Shown piece after piece: positions 38,066 through 46,224 of a stretch of DNA of 64,000 bases. The translations under genes and the position numbers were made by a program. The DNA is from Alkalihalobacillus sp. BA299 (GTDB taxonomy: Bacteria; Bacillota; Bacilli; Bacillales; Bacillaceae_F). The number at the start of each line of letters is the position of its first letter. The stretch's first letter is position 1. Under the pieces are notes generated by a model. That model was not told the DNA's origin. It saw nothing but the letters and a program-made list of their open reading frames with translations, and searched no databases. The stretch spans positions 61,870 to 125,869 of the forward strand of contig NZ_JAFLJM010000015.1 in assembly GCF_017745675.1 (NCBI RefSeq), written 5' to 3'.

Positions 38066-38890
38066 GTGAATAAGAAGCCAATTGTCTATGTAATTTCTGA
38101 CTCCGTTGGAGAAACAGCGGAGTTGATGGTAAAAGCAGTTGCCTCTCAATTTAATGGAGGAGAAGTTGAGATCCAGCGTATATCTAATGTCGATAATATT
38201 ACCGCTCTTAATAATACGATTACAGCCGCTAAGTACAGTCATTCGATCATTGCCTATACGATAGTCATTCCATCTTTAAAGGAATATCTTGACAAGAGGA
38301 CAAAAGAGGAAGGAATTATTGCCATTGATTTAATGAATCCACTTATGGAAGCCTTTGCCCGTACATTTAATAAAGAACCTAAACGAGAACCAAGGCTAAT
38401 GAGAAAATTGGATGATAACTACTTCAGAAGAGTGGAAGCCATTGAATTCGCTGTTAAATATGATGATGGTCAAGAAATGCGAGGGATAAACCGTGCTGAT
38501 ATTGTATTAATTGGAGTATCCAGAACATCAAAGACACCGCTTTCCATGTATTTGGCTCATAAGGGCTATAAAGTGGCAAATGTGCCTTTGGTGCCAGAAG
38601 TCCCCCCTCCTGATGGACTGTTTGAAATTCAGAAAAATAAATGTGTTGGTTTGGTGATAGCACCAGATAAACTCAATGAAATTCGTAAAGAACGATTAAA
38701 AAATTTAGGCTTAAACACGCTTGCAAAATATGCAGATTTAGAGCGAATCCTCCTAGAATTGGACTATGCTGAAAACATTATGAAACGTATAGGCTGTCCA
38801 GTCATTAATGTCTCAAATAAAGCTGTAGAAGAAACCGCGGATTTGATATTAGCGATGTTAAAAATGAAAGGAGCATCTGTTCATGAATAA
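38066..38890 (+). CDS. Pyruvate, phosphate dikinase regulatory protein (PDRP, YqfL family)
   Basis: 274-residue bifunctional kinase/pyrophosphorylase of the DUF299 family. It switches PPDK off by ADP-dependent phosphorylation of an active-site threonine and on again with phosphate. The N-terminus YVISDSVGETAELMVKA and the P-loop GVSRTSKTPLSMYLA (near residue 149) are diagnostic, as is NVPLVPEVPPP. I start at the GTG at 38066 with AGGAGAGG upstream, matching the family length; the ATG at 38030 has no ribosome site. It overlaps the ppdK start by 8 bases, so regulator and target are coupled. Confidence 0.93.
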   Translation: MNKKPIVYVISDSVGETAELMVKAVASQFNGGEVEIQRISNVDNITALNNTITAAKYSHSIIAYTIVIPSLKEYLDKRTKEEGIIAIDLMNPLMEAFARTFNKEPKREPRLMRKLDDNYFRRVEAIEFAVKYDDGQEMRGINRADIVLIGVSRTSKTPLSMYLAHKGYKVANVPLVPEVPPPDGLFEIQKNKCVGLVIAPDKLNEIRKERLKNLGLNTLAKYADLERILLELDYAENIMKRIGCPVINVSNKAVEETADLILAMLKMKGASVHE

Positions 38891-41552
38891 ATTTGTTTAT
38901 ATGTTTGATGAGGGGAATGGCAATCAAAAGGAACTTTTAGGAGGCAAGGGGGCGAACCTTGCAGAAATGACTAGAATTGGGTTGCCAGTTCCATATGGGT
39001 TCACGATTTCAACGGAGGCATGCAATGCTTATTATGATACGGGAAAAGCCATTCCAGCTGAAATCGAGACTCAAGTATTGAAAGCTCTTAAGAACTTGGA
39101 ACAAAAAACAGGGAAAAGACTTGGAGACTCGTCAAATCCGTTACTTGTTTCTGTTCGTTCTGGTGCTGTGCATTCGATGCCGGGAATGATGGATACTATA
39201 TTAAATCTTGGCATGAATGATGAGACGGTGGTGGGGATGGCAGAGCTTACAAATAATGCACGTTTTGCCTATGACTCTTACCGCCGGTTTATTCAAATGT
39301 TCAGTGATGTTGTTCTTAAGGTCGATAGTTTTTACTTTGAACAGCTCTTAGAAGAAGTTAGAGATGAAAAAGGGTATCGTTCTGATCCTGAAATGTCTGC
39401 TGAAGATTGGCAAGAAGTAATCCAAGGCTACAAAAAAATTGTTCAGAAACATGCAAGAAGGGTATTTCCTGAAAATCCACTGGAGCAATTGTACTTATCG
39501 ATCAGTGCTGTATTCGATTCTTGGAATAACCAACGTGCTGTGGTGTACCGCCGCCTTCAAAAAATCCCTGGTCATCTTGGAACGGCAGTAAACATTCAAA
39601 GCATGGTCTTTGGAAATATGGGTAACGATTCTGGAACGGGAGTTGCTTTTACGAGAAACCCTTCTACAGGGGAAGCAAAACTATATGGAGAATATTTGAT
39701 CAACGCTCAAGGAGAAGATGTTGTTGCTGGGATTCGTACCCCGCAGCCAATCGTGACACTCCAAAATGAAATGCCCGAAGTCTATCAACAATTTGTTGAA
39801 ACTTGCAATCTTCTAGAACAACACTATCAAGATATGCAAGATATTGAGTTTACCGTAGAGAGCGGAAAGCTTTTTATTCTTCAAACGCGTACTGGTAAAA
39901 GAACGGCTCAGGCGGCTATTCGAATTGCAGTTGAATTAATGAAGGATAATATTATTAGCAAGGAAGAAGCCATCTTGCGTGTAGACCCGGATCAGCTGAA
40001 CCAGCTGCTCCATCGTAGAATAGATGACTCTTTTAAACGAACAGCATTAGCAAAAGGTTTGCCGGCTTCACCAGGTGCAGCAACAGGGAAAGTCGTATTT
40101 GATGCCGACGATGCGGAAAGAATAGCGAAAGAGGAACAAAAGGTTATTCTTGTACGCCCAGAAACGACTCCGGATGATATTCACGGAATTGTTGCTGCCG
40201 AAGCAACGGTAACTAGCCGTGGAGGAATGACAAGCCACGCAGCTGTTGTTGCAAGAGGGATGGGAAAAGCTTGTATTTGCGGGTGTGAAGCATTAAATAT
40301 TGATATAGCACTAAAGCAATTTAAAGTTGGGGATACAGTCGTAAAAGAAGGCGATATTATTACAATTGATGGATCAACAGGGGAAATCTTCTTAGGGGAG
40401 ACACCGATGATTGAACCGCAGCTTTCCGATGAGTTTCAATTATTGCTTACTTGGGCTGATGATATAAGAAAACTTGGTGTAAGAGCAAATGCTGACAATC
40501 CAGAAGATGCAAAAAAGGCAATTGAATTTGGAGCTAGCGGGATCGGCCTATGCCGTACAGAACATATGTTCATGGATGCAACTCGTATTCCAATCGTTCA
40601 AGAGATGATTCTGGCGGATACATTTGAAGATCGTGAAACCGCCCTTAGTAAGCTTTTGCCAATGCAACAAGAGGATTTTGAGGGGATTTTTGAAGTGATG
40701 CAGGGACATCCTGTCACGATCCGCTTATTAGATCCTCCTCTTCATGAGTTCTTGCCAGACAAAGATGAGTTATTGGTCGAGGTGACAAAGCTTCAGCTGA
40801 CAGAGCCAAATTCTAAAAAATTGTTAGATAAGGAACAGTTGTTAAGGAAAGTACGCCAATTACATGAATTCAATCCAATGCTGGGTCACCGTGGTTGCCG
40901 ACTTGGAATGTCCTATCCGGAAATTTATGTTATGCAAGCAAAAGCAATCTTTTATGCAATCGCTAAAGTAACTGCTAAAGGAATTGACGTAAAACCAGAA
41001 ATCATGATCCCATTAGTAGGCCATGTCAATGAGTTAAAACAAATGCGGCAATTGGTTATCCATGCTGGTGAACAAGTAAAAGAAGAAATAGGTATTAAAT
41101 TGGATTATCTTATTGGAACGATGATAGAAGTTCCCCGGGCAGCCTTAACAGCGGATGAAATTGCAGAGGAAGCAGACTTTTTCTCCTTTGGAACAAATGA
41201 TTTAACACAAACAACATTTGGATATAGTCGTGATGATGCAGAAGGTAAATTCCTTCAAGCTTATATTGAAAACAAAGTTTTACCTGAAAACCCATTCGCT
41301 TCTCTTGACCAACAAGGAGTGGGGAAACTGGTACAAACAGGTGTTCAACTAGGCAGAGCCACAAAGCCAAACTTAAAAACAGGAATATGCGGGGAACATG
41401 GTGGAGAGAAAAACTCTATTCAATTCTGTCATAATGTTGGATTGGATTATGTAAGCTGTTCACCATACCGCGTACCTCTAGCACGTCTTGCAGCTGCTCA
41501 AGCAACGCTTGAAAACGAACAAAAACAGCCTATAAATGTACTTCAAACGTAA
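38883..41552 (+). CDS. ppdK: Pyruvate, phosphate dikinase
   Basis: 889-residue PPDK, full length. It interconverts pyruvate + ATP + Pi and PEP + AMP + PPi in the cytosol. The N-terminal ATP-grasp domain contains SVRSGAVHSMPGMMDTILNL. The swivelling domain carries the phosphohistidine in GGMTSHAAVVARGMG near residue 450, with the adjacent Thr that PDRP phosphorylates. The C-terminal PEP/pyruvate TIM barrel has the catalytic cysteine in KTGICGEHGG and SFGTNDLTQTTFG. ATG after AAAGGAGC. In this position it would turn pyruvate from the C4-acid and aldolase routes into PEP for gluconeogenesis (inference). Confidence 0.97.
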   Translation: MNKFVYMFDEGNGNQKELLGGKGANLAEMTRIGLPVPYGFTISTEACNAYYDTGKAIPAEIETQVLKALKNLEQKTGKRLGDSSNPLLVSVRSGAVHSMPGMMDTILNLGMNDETVVGMAELTNNARFAYDSYRRFIQMFSDVVLKVDSFYFEQLLEEVRDEKGYRSDPEMSAEDWQEVIQGYKKIVQKHARRVFPENPLEQLYLSISAVFDSWNNQRAVVYRRLQKIPGHLGTAVNIQSMVFGNMGNDSGTGVAFTRNPSTGEAKLYGEYLINAQGEDVVAGIRTPQPIVTLQNEMPEVYQQFVETCNLLEQHYQDMQDIEFTVESGKLFILQTRTGKRTAQAAIRIAVELMKDNIISKEEAILRVDPDQLNQLLHRRIDDSFKRTALAKGLPASPGAATGKVVFDADDAERIAKEEQKVILVRPETTPDDIHGIVAAEATVTSRGGMTSHAAVVARGMGKACICGCEALNIDIALKQFKVGDTVVKEGDIITIDGSTGEIFLGETPMIEPQLSDEFQLLLTWADDIRKLGVRANADNPEDAKKAIEFGASGIGLCRTEHMFMDATRIPIVQEMILADTFEDRETALSKLLPMQQEDFEGIFEVMQGHPVTIRLLDPPLHEFLPDKDELLVEVTKLQLTEPNSKKLLDKEQLLRKVRQLHEFNPMLGHRGCRLGMSYPEIYVMQAKAIFYAIAKVTAKGIDVKPEIMIPLVGHVNELKQMRQLVIHAGEQVKEEIGIKLDYLIGTMIEVPRAALTADEIAEEADFFSFGTNDLTQTTFGYSRDDAEGKFLQAYIENKVLPENPFASLDQQGVGKLVQTGVQLGRATKPNLKTGICGEHGGEKNSIQFCHNVGLDYVSCSPYRVPLARLAAAQATLENEQKQPINVLQT

Positions 41553-41565
41553 AAATAAACAAATA

Positions 41566-41595
41566 GAAGTTGCCTTCAATGGGGCAGCTTCTTTT
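41566..41595 (+). terminator. Terminator of the PDRP-ppdK operon
   Basis: GAAGTTGCC pairs with GGCAGCTTC (one G-T pair) across a short loop, followed by TTTT. Confidence 0.78.
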
Positions 41596-41726
41596 CATTA
41601 TCAACATGTTGAAGAAGGGATTTCCTCCTGCGGACATCTTACACATTCATTGATATCGAGTAATCTGTATAGGCGAATAGGTGAATTAAATGGTATAATA
41701 TACTAAAACAGAAATAGAGGTTTAAA

Positions 41727-42911
41727 ATGAGTGGAGAAAGAAAGCCAGAAGATTACTTGCATCTGCTAGCAGAACATTCTGAGGACTACATAAAAAACTT
41801 AAAGGCAGGGTATACATCAACTAATAAAGAATTAAGTGAAAAATTAATATGGAAAAACATGTGCAAGTACATTGGACAAAACATCAGAACTCTAGCATTT
41901 TGGGTAAAGTTAGTTATCCCTTTTGTAACGGGGGGAACACTTTGGATCCCTTTTTATCCGTTTAATGTCATGACAACAGAGGGTAAAGTCATAATATCAG
42001 GATTAATAGTTGTAGCGACTATTCTTTACTGGAGAAAAGCTACAATAAATTTAATGCGACAGCCAAGCAATAAAGATTTTTTTAACTTAGGTGCATACGA
42101 GAAGTATAACAAAGAAGAATTTGATGCGTTTTCACTTCTAATTAGTGATGGTCATTTTTCATTTAAAAAGATAAAAGATGATTTAAAAACTCCTTCCATT
42201 AGTCAAAAGCACAATGAAATAACAGATGCCAGGATAGAGGAACAAAAAATTTTCCTTCGATATTTAACGGAAACGATCAGACAAAAAGATAAAGAAATTA
42301 CTAAATTGAATATAGAGATAAAAGAATTAAACGCCAATATTAAAAAGCATGAATCGTCCAATGAAGAGGTAAAAGAGGAAATTGATAACTTAATGAAGAC
42401 GATTCGTTCCTTAGAAAAGGAAAAAGAAATTTACACTAGGATTGTTGATAATACACAGAAGAATCTGCAAATGTTTGCTGACAAGGATTTTAGTAGTGAT
42501 GTTTTAGATGATTTGCAATTTGATTATCATTTCTCTATATATGAATTTCAAGTAGATAAAAGTTTTAAGTATATAACGAGTAAAGGACCAAATAAACATC
42601 TTCTCCCTAAAGAAATTAAACATTCAGAAAGAAATAACACTATTATCAAAGCAAATAAACGAAAAGGAGAAACCACTCATGGAGACGAAGAAATTGTAAA
42701 GGTCATTCCTGTCTCTGAAACTAAGGTTATGGCTGTTCAATTGCATTTAACCGATGAACAGATTGATATATTAAATGACGACTTGCACCATTTGAATAAA
42801 ACTACTAGAATTAATATAGAGGCAACATTCAGATTATTTTGGGTATGCCTCTTGATACAGCAATCAGTAAATGAACTAAAAACCAACTTAAAAGGAGCTG
42901 AGAACGAATGA
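41727..42911 (+). CDS. Hypothetical membrane-anchored coiled-coil protein, possible GAF-like C-terminus
   Basis: I do not recognise this family. The 394-residue protein has a soluble N-terminus and two adjacent membrane helices (about residues 66-86 and 95-112). A long charged coiled coil (about 180-270, with LTETIRQKDKEITKLNIEIK) follows. The C-terminal alpha/beta region (DYHFSIYEFQVDKSFKYI, then VIPVSETKVMAVQLHL) has a GAF/PAS-like strand pattern. That layout suggests a membrane-tethered sensor or scaffold with a cytoplasmic ligand-binding head (inference). ATG with AGAGG upstream. Its stop overlaps the next ATG (ATGA), so the two products are probably partners. Confidence 0.6.
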   Translation: MSGERKPEDYLHLLAEHSEDYIKNLKAGYTSTNKELSEKLIWKNMCKYIGQNIRTLAFWVKLVIPFVTGGTLWIPFYPFNVMTTEGKVIISGLIVVATILYWRKATINLMRQPSNKDFFNLGAYEKYNKEEFDAFSLLISDGHFSFKKIKDDLKTPSISQKHNEITDARIEEQKIFLRYLTETIRQKDKEITKLNIEIKELNANIKKHESSNEEVKEEIDNLMKTIRSLEKEKEIYTRIVDNTQKNLQMFADKDFSSDVLDDLQFDYHFSIYEFQVDKSFKYITSKGPNKHLLPKEIKHSERNNTIIKANKRKGETTHGDEEIVKVIPVSETKVMAVQLHLTDEQIDILNDDLHHLNKTTRINIEATFRLFWVCLLIQQSVNELKTNLKGAENE

Positions 42912-43078
42912 GTAAATTAAAGGCTACCTTGAATTTCAATAAAAGTTTAGAAGAAATGATCCGGGAAGAACGTGAAGAAAGTAAGAAACGAAATGAAGCA
43001 GCGATTGAAAGGGCTAGAAGCGTCAGAGGTAAGATATATTCACCCAACAAGAAAAGCAGAGTAAAAACAGTGGGCTAG
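42908..43078 (+). CDS. Small basic/acidic helical protein, 56 aa, coupled to the coiled-coil protein
   Basis: Begins with an ATGA overlap on the preceding stop, with AAAGGAGCTGAG just upstream as ribosome site. The product is a single highly charged helix (LEEMIREEREESKKR) with a basic tail (SPNKKSRVKTVG). It has no membrane segment and no recognised family. A strong terminator begins inside its last codons, so it ends the transcript. The translational coupling argues for a functional link with the 394-aa protein. Confidence 0.6.
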   Translation: MSKLKATLNFNKSLEEMIREEREESKKRNEAAIERARSVRGKIYSPNKKSRVKTVG

Positions 43079-43103
43079 GAGTCATTACTCCTAGCCTTTA
43101 ATT
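43073..43103 (+). terminator. Terminator after the 56-aa protein
   Basis: GGCTAGGAGT and ACTCCTAGCC form a perfect 10-bp stem with a 4-base loop, then TTTAATTTT. It includes the stop codon of the 56-aa gene and, on the other strand, the end of a small open frame. Confidence 0.8.
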
Positions 43104-43206
43104 TTGTTACCAATCGATTTACCCGGCTAGTTATCTCCTGACTTCTTCTTGCACTAAATTGACGTTCTTCTTCAATCATCATTTCTAGTGGTCTCTTATC
43201 TATCAT
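43075..43206 (-). CDS. Possible 43-aa helical protein (convergent small ORF)
   Basis: An open frame of 43 codons starts at the ATG at 43206 and can extend 11 codons upstream without a standard start codon. AAAGGTGGG lies just above that extension, so an unusual start such as ATT is possible. The product is charged and helical. LEMMIEEERQ resembles LEEMIREERE of the 56-aa protein on the other strand, and ARRSQEITSRVNRLV weakly recalls Spo0E-type SQE motifs without their aspartate. Low confidence as a real gene. Confidence 0.3.
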   Translation of the reverse strand: MIDKRPLEMMIEEERQFSARRSQEITSRVNRLVTKLKARSNDS

Positions 43207-43231
43207 CGCTTTTAATTTTTTCTTATATCCG

Positions 43232-43473
43232 ATGTTAATCCCACCTTTTTTTATGATTCGTTCAAATGTATGTCATATTGCATTATTTTATGCAGAATCT
43301 GTCATTTATAAACATTTTTTTACTGTTGACCTGCTACTTTATTTATTAACAGTCGTTGGATTGACGAAAACTATTGGACATTCAGGGACCGCTTTTTATG
43401 ATGAAGTAGGTGTAAAATAGCTAATGAAATAGGGGAAGAGGTGGTTAAACTAGAAGATTACCCTCTAAAATAA
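43232..43473 (+). pseudogene. Unidentified gene remnant with a one-base frameshift
   Basis: One frame ends ...GHSGTAFYDEVGVK and stops at TAG. Adding one A to the four-A run near 43417 continues as IANEIGEEVVKLEDYPLK and stops at 43471-43473. The amphipathic, coding-like character on both sides of the shift suggests a decayed or mis-sequenced gene tail. I cannot name the family and see no convincing start or ribosome site. Confidence 0.3.
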
Positions 43474-43686
43474 AGATGAGTAAAATGGATATTATAATTA
43501 TTTCTGTTTGGATTGGACTAACATTGCCAATTAGGTTCGAGTTAGTTAAGAGCGTTAATGAGGGTTCATATAATATCTTTGTCTGGAGGGTTTGATGATT
43601 CTGGTGTCTTTACAGAGAAACTCTCTGCTAGGCGGGTATCCTAGCTAAGAATGCATTACAACCAATTGTGTTAATTCTGTTGTCAA

Positions 43687-43712
43687 AAAACCCTTCCATA
43701 TAGGAGGGTTTT
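43687..43712 (-). terminator. Terminator of the YppF-like gene
   Basis: AAAACCCT(T)CC pairs with GGAGGGTTTT; on the minus strand it is followed by six T residues, just after the stop of the YppF-like gene. Confidence 0.7.
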
Positions 43713-43714
43713 AA

Positions 43715-43927
43715 TCATAGTACTTTTGATTTAATGTCCTCAATAAAATAGTAATTAGGCTTAACTGCACCACGATTATGTAGTTCATGAAATAAATTAC
43801 GATATTGAAGGAATGTTAATTTTTCTTGTATGTATTTAAGTTGAACGTAATCTAATAACTCGTTAACATTTGAGGGCTTTTCTTTTTTATAAAGCATGAA
43901 GCTGTTTGTCAATTCTTCAATAGTCAT
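43715..43927 (-). CDS. YppF-like small protein
   Basis: 70-residue soluble protein. MTIEELTNSFMLYKKEKP, the central VNELLDYVQLKYIQ and FHELHNRGAVKP give the pattern of the YppF family of small Bacillus proteins (usual length about 60 residues). The molecular function of that family is not known. The start ATG follows AAAGGGGTT. A perfect cre-like site lies 20 bases upstream of the start. Confidence 0.55.
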   Translation of the reverse strand: MTIEELTNSFMLYKKEKPSNVNELLDYVQLKYIQEKLTFLQYRNLFHELHNRGAVKPNYYFIEDIKSKVL

Positions 43928-43947
43928 AAATAAATAACCCCTTTCGA

Positions 43948-43961
43948 TGATAGCGCTTACA
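43948..43961. promoter_or_regulatory. cre-like palindrome upstream of the YppF-like gene
   Basis: TGATAGCGCTTACA matches the cre consensus TGNNARCGNWWWCA. It is 20 bases before the minus-strand YppF-like start, so CcpA could block its promoter. Confidence 0.45.
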
Positions 43962-44120
43962 AATAATTATAACACAGAAAGTTCCGAATCCCCTTTTTTA
44001 GAAAATTCATACTTTAATGGGGTTTGGATATTTGGAGGTATCATATTATTTTATTCTCTATATTTGTCAATAAAGTCACTTTTAAAAAATAAGCAATAAT
44101 TGTATGGGATAATTTGATTA

Positions 44121-44303
44121 ATGAGTGCAATTGATCCTAAAGAGACTTTTAAGGAAGCGTTGGTTGACTTAGTATCAGATTTAATTGGGTGGCAAGTTCC
44201 TGGTGTTTTTTCTGGAATAAAAGCTTGGTTATTGTTTATTTGGTTTAAAATGTTAATTTTAGTTTTATTGGGTGGTTTACTTTTTATATTAGGTTTGTTC
44301 TAA
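44121..44303 (+). CDS. Possible small single-pass membrane protein, 60 aa
   Basis: A polar N-terminus (SAIDPKETFKEALVDLV) precedes an amphipathic loop and a strongly hydrophobic C-terminal helix. The ribosome site is poor (GGGATAA), so expression is doubtful. The neighbouring short genes are of the same kind (small, membrane, unknown). No family recognised. Confidence 0.35.
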   Translation: MSAIDPKETFKEALVDLVSDLIGWQVPGVFSGIKAWLLFIWFKMLILVLLGGLLFILGLF

Positions 44304-44370
44304 TTCAAAAGAAGAGTATAGACTATTTTTCGTTGCAGAAAAAATAACTAGTATTGGAGGAGTGCAATTA

Positions 44371-44534
44371 GTGTTTGCGGATTTCAATGAACAAATAACA
44401 TACGATACTGTTACGGGAGTGGGTTATATATTTTTAACCGCCCATACGGTTACGGTTATGGAAGAGGTTTTGCCTTAATTGTTGTGCTGTTTATCTTACT
44501 CATTATCATAGGCGCTTCTGCTATAAAATACTAG
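44371..44534 (+). pseudogene. YjcZ-like small sporulation-type membrane protein, frameshifted
   Basis: A GTG at 44371 with GGAGG at 44357-44361 opens a frame encoding FADFNEQITYDTVTGVGYIF and then runs out of register. Adding one T to the five-T run near 44431 joins it to PYGYGYGRGFALIVVLF and ILLIIIGASAIKY, ending at TAG 44534. GFALIVVLFILLIIIGA is the hallmark hydrophobic helix of YjcZ-family proteins, about 40-50 residues long and linked to sporulation in Bacillus. A strong terminator follows. Either a decayed gene or a sequencing indel in a base run. Confidence 0.6.
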
Positions 44535-44541
44535 ATTATAG

Positions 44542-44590
44542 AGAGGTGACTTACAATGCTATTTCTTTAGCGTGTAGGTCACCTCTTTAT
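44542..44590 (+). terminator. Terminator after the YjcZ-like gene
   Basis: AGAGGTGAC-T-TACA pairs with TGTA-GGTCACCTCT, followed by TTATATAATT; the stem has 13 or more base pairs. Confidence 0.75.
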
Positions 44591-44727
44591 ATAATTACGA
44601 ATAAAAAGCCTTCATAAAAAATCTTAAAAATAGGACACTCACTATACCAAATGCTTTGATATAACATACATTAGTTAGTGAATAAGGCAAGACCATTTAA
44701 TTAAGAAGTGAGGGAGGTAGTATAGGT

Positions 44728-44979
44728 ATGTCTTGTGAGTATTATTACAATATATGTAGTAAAAATATAGGTGCAGAAGTTGAAATAAGAGATCGTCACG
44801 GAAAAGTTTATGTTGGACAAATTGAACGAGTAGATCGTGAACGTGTTTTTCTTCGGACTGTAGGTCCATCACATGGACACGGGCATGGAATGTACTTTTT
44901 TGCAGCAGCAGCATTAACCGCAATTGCATTAGTATCAATCGTAGCTTTCAGGTTCCGTCGAAGACCATTTTTCTATTAA
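44728..44979 (+). CDS. Small protein with Sm-like N-terminus and C-terminal membrane helix
   Basis: 83 residues. The first half reads like a small beta-barrel (GAEVEIRDRHGKVYVGQIERV, DRERVFLRTV), similar in pattern to Sm/Hfq-type folds. A His/Gly linker (GPSHGHGHGMYFF) follows, then one hydrophobic helix and a basic end (FRFRRRPFFY). It may be a membrane-tethered nucleic-acid- or ligand-binding barrel (inference). A good ribosome site AGGGAGGTAG precedes the ATG. Family not recognised with certainty. Confidence 0.6.
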   Translation: MSCEYYYNICSKNIGAEVEIRDRHGKVYVGQIERVDRERVFLRTVGPSHGHGHGMYFFAAAALTAIALVSIVAFRFRRRPFFY

Positions 44980-45019
44980 CTATAATATAAAATGTTAATA
45001 TAGAGGATGTGCTCTTGGT

Positions 45020-45598
45020 ATGCAGAAGAAAGAGTCATTTTTAGTACCCTTTAAAACCCAAAATTTAATCTTTAGAGATCTTACAATGGATGATAAAAAC
45101 GACATTTATTGTCTTTATTCTGACCCTAATGTTTTGATGTTAGACCAAAGTGAACCTTTTAAAGATCTATTAGAGGCTGAAGAATTGGTTCGGAATTTCA
45201 AGGAATCTAATCAGAGTTATACCAGTATAAGTTGGGGAATTGAATTAAAAGAAACAAATAAGATCATAGGAACTTGTGGCTTCAAAAAGTGGGATAGACT
45301 ATCACAGCATGCAGAAATCGGCGGTAATATTTCAAGTAAAGAATGGGGTAAAGGTTTTGGAAAGGAAACGTTAATGTTTCTAATGGAATACGGATTTACA
45401 AAAATGTATTTAAATAAAATTTATGCATATACAAATGTTAAAAATCGTAGTGTTATTAAATTAATGAATAAAAATGGATTCCTGCAAGAGGGAATTCTTC
45501 GTGAACATCAGTTCCTAGGGGAAGAATACAACGATGTATTAGTCTTTTCAATACTAAAAAAGGAATATAACCAAGGGCAAAACCTCTTTCGCAAATAG
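45020..45598 (+). CDS. GNAT-family N-acetyltransferase (RimJ/RimL-like)
   Basis: 192-residue acetyltransferase. NLIFRDLTMDDKNDIYCLYS at the N-terminus, WGIELKETNKIIGTCGFKKW in the middle and the acetyl-CoA loop EWGKGFGKETLMFLMEYGF are typical of the RimJ/RimL subgroup. ENKNGFLQEG-type ending (MNKNGFLQEGILREHQF) completes the fold. It transfers an acetyl group to an amine of a protein N-terminus or small molecule; the target is unknown. ATG after GAGGATGTG. A terminator hairpin overlaps the stop. Confidence 0.88.
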   Translation: MQKKESFLVPFKTQNLIFRDLTMDDKNDIYCLYSDPNVLMLDQSEPFKDLLEAEELVRNFKESNQSYTSISWGIELKETNKIIGTCGFKKWDRLSQHAEIGGNISSKEWGKGFGKETLMFLMEYGFTKMYLNKIYAYTNVKNRSVIKLMNKNGFLQEGILREHQFLGEEYNDVLVFSILKKEYNQGQNLFRK

Positions 45599-45630
45599 TT
45601 GTACTGTTTCATACAGTACAACTATTTGTT
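45597..45630 (+). terminator. Terminator after the GNAT gene
   Basis: AGTTGTACTGT and ACAGTACAACT form a perfect 11-bp stem with a 5-base loop, followed by ATTTGTTTTT. Confidence 0.85.
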
Positions 45631-45764
45631 TTTCAGTATGTATTCATTTCATCACTGATCATACTGATGAATCAAAGTGCCTATACATTCCCAAATCATA
45701 ATGAATATTATATAGGGTTAACTAGACTAATATAAAACATAATAAAATTAAGGACTCAACTTAA

Positions 45765-45950
<186 letters not shown>

Positions 45951-46017
45951 TAAAAAATAGGATTTAGTATATAAAAGATTTAAACTTACAGTAGGCATGT
46001 AAGTTTTTTATTTTTTA

Positions 46018-46051
<34 letters not shown>

Positions 46052-46148
46052 AAAACAAAAAAGGTAATATATCTCAAAACTTAAGTAAACTCAAAATAGT
46101 GAGACGAAAATAGAAAATTTATTTTACTAATTTATGTTCTTCTACAAA

Positions 46149-46195
46149 CAAAACCATCCAATTTCAATATTTAATATTGAAATTGGATGGTTTTG
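46149..46195. terminator. Perfect 23-bp palindrome, likely bidirectional terminator
   Basis: Arms 46149-46171 and 46173-46195 are exact inverted copies with one central base; the outer ends give TTTTG on one strand and the same on the other. It lies 30 bases after the minus-strand 109-residue gene end. Confidence 0.7.
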
Positions 46196-46224
46196 TTGAA
46201 TTGTAATTATTAGATTTGTATGAT

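Noticed and set aside
43075..43206. Spo0E-family phosphatase
   Set aside because: Only an SQE stretch is shared; the following Leu-Asp of the family motif is absent.
43476..43595. 39-codon plus-strand ORF with a hydrophobic start (MSKMDIIIISVWIG)
   Set aside because: No ribosome binding site and it follows a decayed gene tail; nothing besides openness supports it.
43947..44099. 50-codon plus-strand ORF with one hydrophobic stretch
   Set aside because: No ribosome site, and it begins inside the cre-like palindrome of the opposite-strand YppF-like gene; probably chance in AT-rich DNA.
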